Source: VAZQ01 sp036498625
GTDB taxonomy: Bacteria > Pseudomonadota > Alphaproteobacteria > Rhizobiales > Xanthobacteraceae
NCBI GenBank assembly: GCA_036498625.1
Contig: DASYFD010000356.1
Span: forward strand, 1-16,700
DNA length: 16,700 nucleotides
Reading direction: 5' to 3'
Shown here in pieces: positions 15,741 through 16,700 of this stretch. Each line of letters opens with the position of its first letter. Positions within the stretch are counted from its first letter, which is position 1. The position numbers were made by a program, and so were the translations under genes. The notes beneath the pieces are model-generated. The model made no database searches. It was not told the origin of the DNA and was given only the letters and a program-made list of their open reading frames with translations.

Positions 15741-16238
15741 TCAGCGCGCCAGGTTGGAAAGATCGACGCCGTAGCGCGCGGCATTGCGCTGCATGTGGGC
15801 CTGCCGCGGCTCGGCCGGCTCGCCGCGCACGCCCGCAGCCAGCATGTCGAGAAAGGTGTGCCAACCCATGGCATTCTGCTTCTCGAACCGCTGGAGCACC
15901 GGCAGGTGCGTCAGCGTGAGCGCGACTTCGCCGCCGCGGGGCTCCAGCTCAATCGTCAGATACGATTCCGGATAGGGCGATTCCGTCTCGCCCGGGCTGA
16001 ACACGTTCCAGCTGTAGGCGAGCCGCCGCGGCGGTCGCCATTGCGTGACGATGCCGCGAACGTGGCCGCCCATGAGGTTCACGGTGCCGCCGGCGCGCGG
16101 CTCGATGCCGCCCTCGCCATACCAGCCCGGCAGCTTGCCGGTGTCGGCAAGAAACTCCCAGACCCGCTCGATCGGTCCCGGCAGCAGGCGTTCGAACTGC
16201 ACCATCGCGACCTTCTTGAGCTGACCATCGGGGCTCAT
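15741..16238 (-). CDS. SRPBCC-domain protein (AHSA1/polyketide cyclase-like)
   Basis: A 165-residue SRPBCC/START-like protein. The visible fold starts with VQFERLLPGPIERVWEFLAD and KLPGWYGEGGIEPRAGGTVNL, goes on with RGIVTQWRPPRRLAYSWN, and has the usual closing part of EVALTLTHLPV and MGWHTFLDMLAAGV, which is characteristic of the AHSA1-like branch. These bind hydrophobic ligands; some act as toxin-resistance or stress proteins, most are uncharacterised. The start at 16238 is fixed by AAAGGAGG just upstream; a longer in-frame extension to 16394 lacks family features. The GNAT gene follows at once. A YciI-family gene begins on the opposite strand about 400 bp away, and SRPBCC and YciI genes often sit near each other in related genomes. 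Confidence 0.9.
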   Translation of the reverse strand: MSPDGQLKKVAMVQFERLLPGPIERVWEFLADTGKLPGWYGEGGIEPRAGGTVNLMGGHVRGIVTQWRPPRRLAYSWNVFSPGETESPYPESYLTIELEPRGGEVALTLTHLPVLQRFEKQNAMGWHTFLDMLAAGVRGEPAEPRQAHMQRNAARYGVDLSNLAR

Positions 16239-16242
16239 CGCT

Positions 16243-16250
16243 CCTCCTTT
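16243..16250 (-). promoter_or_regulatory. Strong ribosome-binding site of the SRPBCC gene
   Basis: The minus strand reads AAAGGAGG, four bases (AGCG), then ATG at 16238. It is the strongest Shine-Dalgarno sequence in the window and rules out the longer N-terminal extension. Confidence 0.8.
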
Positions 16251-16394
16251 CGGCTTTCGGATGCCTTGGCGGTGAAGATTTCGCGCAAAGCAAGTAAATA
16301 TGCAAATGAAGGTCGGCCCAAAACCATATGACTCCATTGGCTTTTCGCCGAACCCGTTACCGTCGTGGCCGGCATGGCCCGCGAAGGACACCAA

Positions 16395-16491
16395 CCGCTC
16401 GTCCCCGCGGAAGCGGGGACCCAGTTTTTGCCCATTGAAAGTCCATGAAGTTTGGCAAAGTCTGGATTCCCGCGTCCGCGGGAATGAGCGG
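16395..16491. repeat. MITE-like two-hairpin intergenic repeat, copy 3 (inverted)
   Basis: This 97-bp copy is in the opposite orientation to copies 1 and 2: the GTCCCCGC/GCGGGGAC hairpin (16401-16420) comes first and TTCCCGCG/CGCGGGAA (16467-16484) second, within CCGCTC ... GAGCGG ends. The interior keeps recognisable pieces of copy 1 (CTTTGCCAAA on the reverse strand and a GGGCAAA counterpart), so copies 1 and 3 are true relatives of nearly equal length. Confidence 0.85.
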
Positions 16492-16527
16492 ACGAGGCAG
16501 ATTCCTTCACACGCAAGGTCGGGCGTT

Positions 16528-16546
16528 GCCCGCGACAGGCGCGGGC
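16528..16546. repeat. REP-type hairpin
   Basis: GCCCGCG (16528-16534), a 5-nt loop ACAGG and CGCGGGC (16540-16546) form a 7-bp stem, with CATGACGAG following. It resembles a second common short-repeat type of rhizobial genomes and is unlike the longer repeat beside it. Confidence 0.6.
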
Positions 16547-16637
16547 ATGACGAGTCAAAAACTGGCCGGCCGAATTTTTTGTGTCGCGGTGTCGGCCGGC
16601 GCGACCGTCATTCGTCCTTGGGAACAGGAGACATCCC

Positions 16638-16700
16638 ATGCTTTACGCCATCTTCTGCTACAATGACGAAGACGCGGTCTTCTCCTGGAGCAAGGAGCAG
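16638..16700 (+). CDS. YciI-family protein (N-terminal fragment, cut by window edge)
   Basis: An ATG at 16638, with AGGAG seven bases upstream (16626-16630), opens a frame that runs off the window after 21 residues: MLYAIFCYNDEDAVFSWSKE. That beginning is characteristic of short YciI/DGPF-domain proteins of about 120 residues, with a ferredoxin-like fold and mostly unknown function. It diverges from the SRPBCC gene. The domain assignment rests on these few residues only. Confidence 0.65.
   Translation, partial: MLYAIFCYNDEDAVFSWSKEQ

Larger units (their letters stand above)
16239..16637. other. Divergent intergenic region with repeats
   Basis: No credible gene is present between the SRPBCC and YciI starts. 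It holds MITE-like copy 3 (16395-16491), a REP-type hairpin (16528-16546) and a GCCGGCCG/CGGCCGGC inverted repeat (16565-16572 with 16593-16600, 20-nt loop) in the YciI leader. A relatively A/T-rich patch at about 16280-16330 precedes the SRPBCC gene and is the likeliest place for its promoter, though no good boxes were found. Confidence 0.6.

Noticed and set aside
15291..16331. A 346-codon plus-strand open frame opposite the GNAT and SRPBCC genes.
   Set aside because: It spans two well-supported minus-strand genes and shows only shadow composition.
16395..16600. A possible CRISPR array because of several closely spaced hairpins.
   Set aside because: The hairpins differ in sequence, have no regular spacing and no unique spacers between identical repeats.

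Overview
The window reads as a chromosomal segment of a GC-rich alphaproteobacterium, most likely a Bradyrhizobium/Xanthobacteraceae-type member of the Hyphomicrobiales. The grounds are the strong G/C bias at third codon positions, the style of the protein sequences, the short REP-like hairpins typical of that group, and a LigD with the domain order phosphoesterase-ligase-polymerase. I name no species. No tRNA, rRNA, CRISPR array or complete insertion sequence was seen.

Left end (1-1500): the end of an NHL-repeat beta-propeller protein converges on a scar. There the C-terminal two thirds of a SAM methyltransferase is joined, out of frame, to a decayed scrap of a molybdenum-hydroxylase large-subunit gene. 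An intact exported cupin gene follows.

Centre-left (1650-9500): a molybdenum-hydroxylase locus. On the minus strand, in transcription order, lie an FAD subunit (M1), a UbiD-family decarboxylase, a [2Fe-2S] subunit (S1) and the molybdopterin-binding large subunit (L). Divergently, on the plus strand, a second FAD subunit (M2) and a second [2Fe-2S] subunit (S2) are followed by an XRE-type regulator; this arm has no large subunit of its own within the window. The approximately 150-bp divergent spacer carries a clean inverted repeat that is a candidate operator. A ring hydroxylase paired with a prenylated-FMN decarboxylase suggests catabolism of an aromatic or heteroaromatic carboxylic acid, but the substrate cannot be read from the sequence.

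Centre-right (9500-14980): a compact, apparently four-gene non-homologous end-joining operon. It contains ku, a protein combining BRCT, MerR-like winged-helix and TPR regions, an alpha/beta hydrolase with an intact catalytic triad, and a full-length ligD. A candidate EcfG (general stress sigma factor) promoter lies upstream of ku. The BRCT-MerR-TPR protein is the best candidate in this window for an under-described component of a known system.

Right end (15000-16700): a small minus-strand pair (SRPBCC-domain protein, then a GNAT acetyltransferase) and the start of a divergent YciI-family gene. Three copies of a two-hairpin, MITE-like intergenic repeat are scattered through the window, one of them inside the molybdenum-hydroxylase operon. 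Long open frames antisense to the real genes are shadows of the GC-rich coding strand and are left out.
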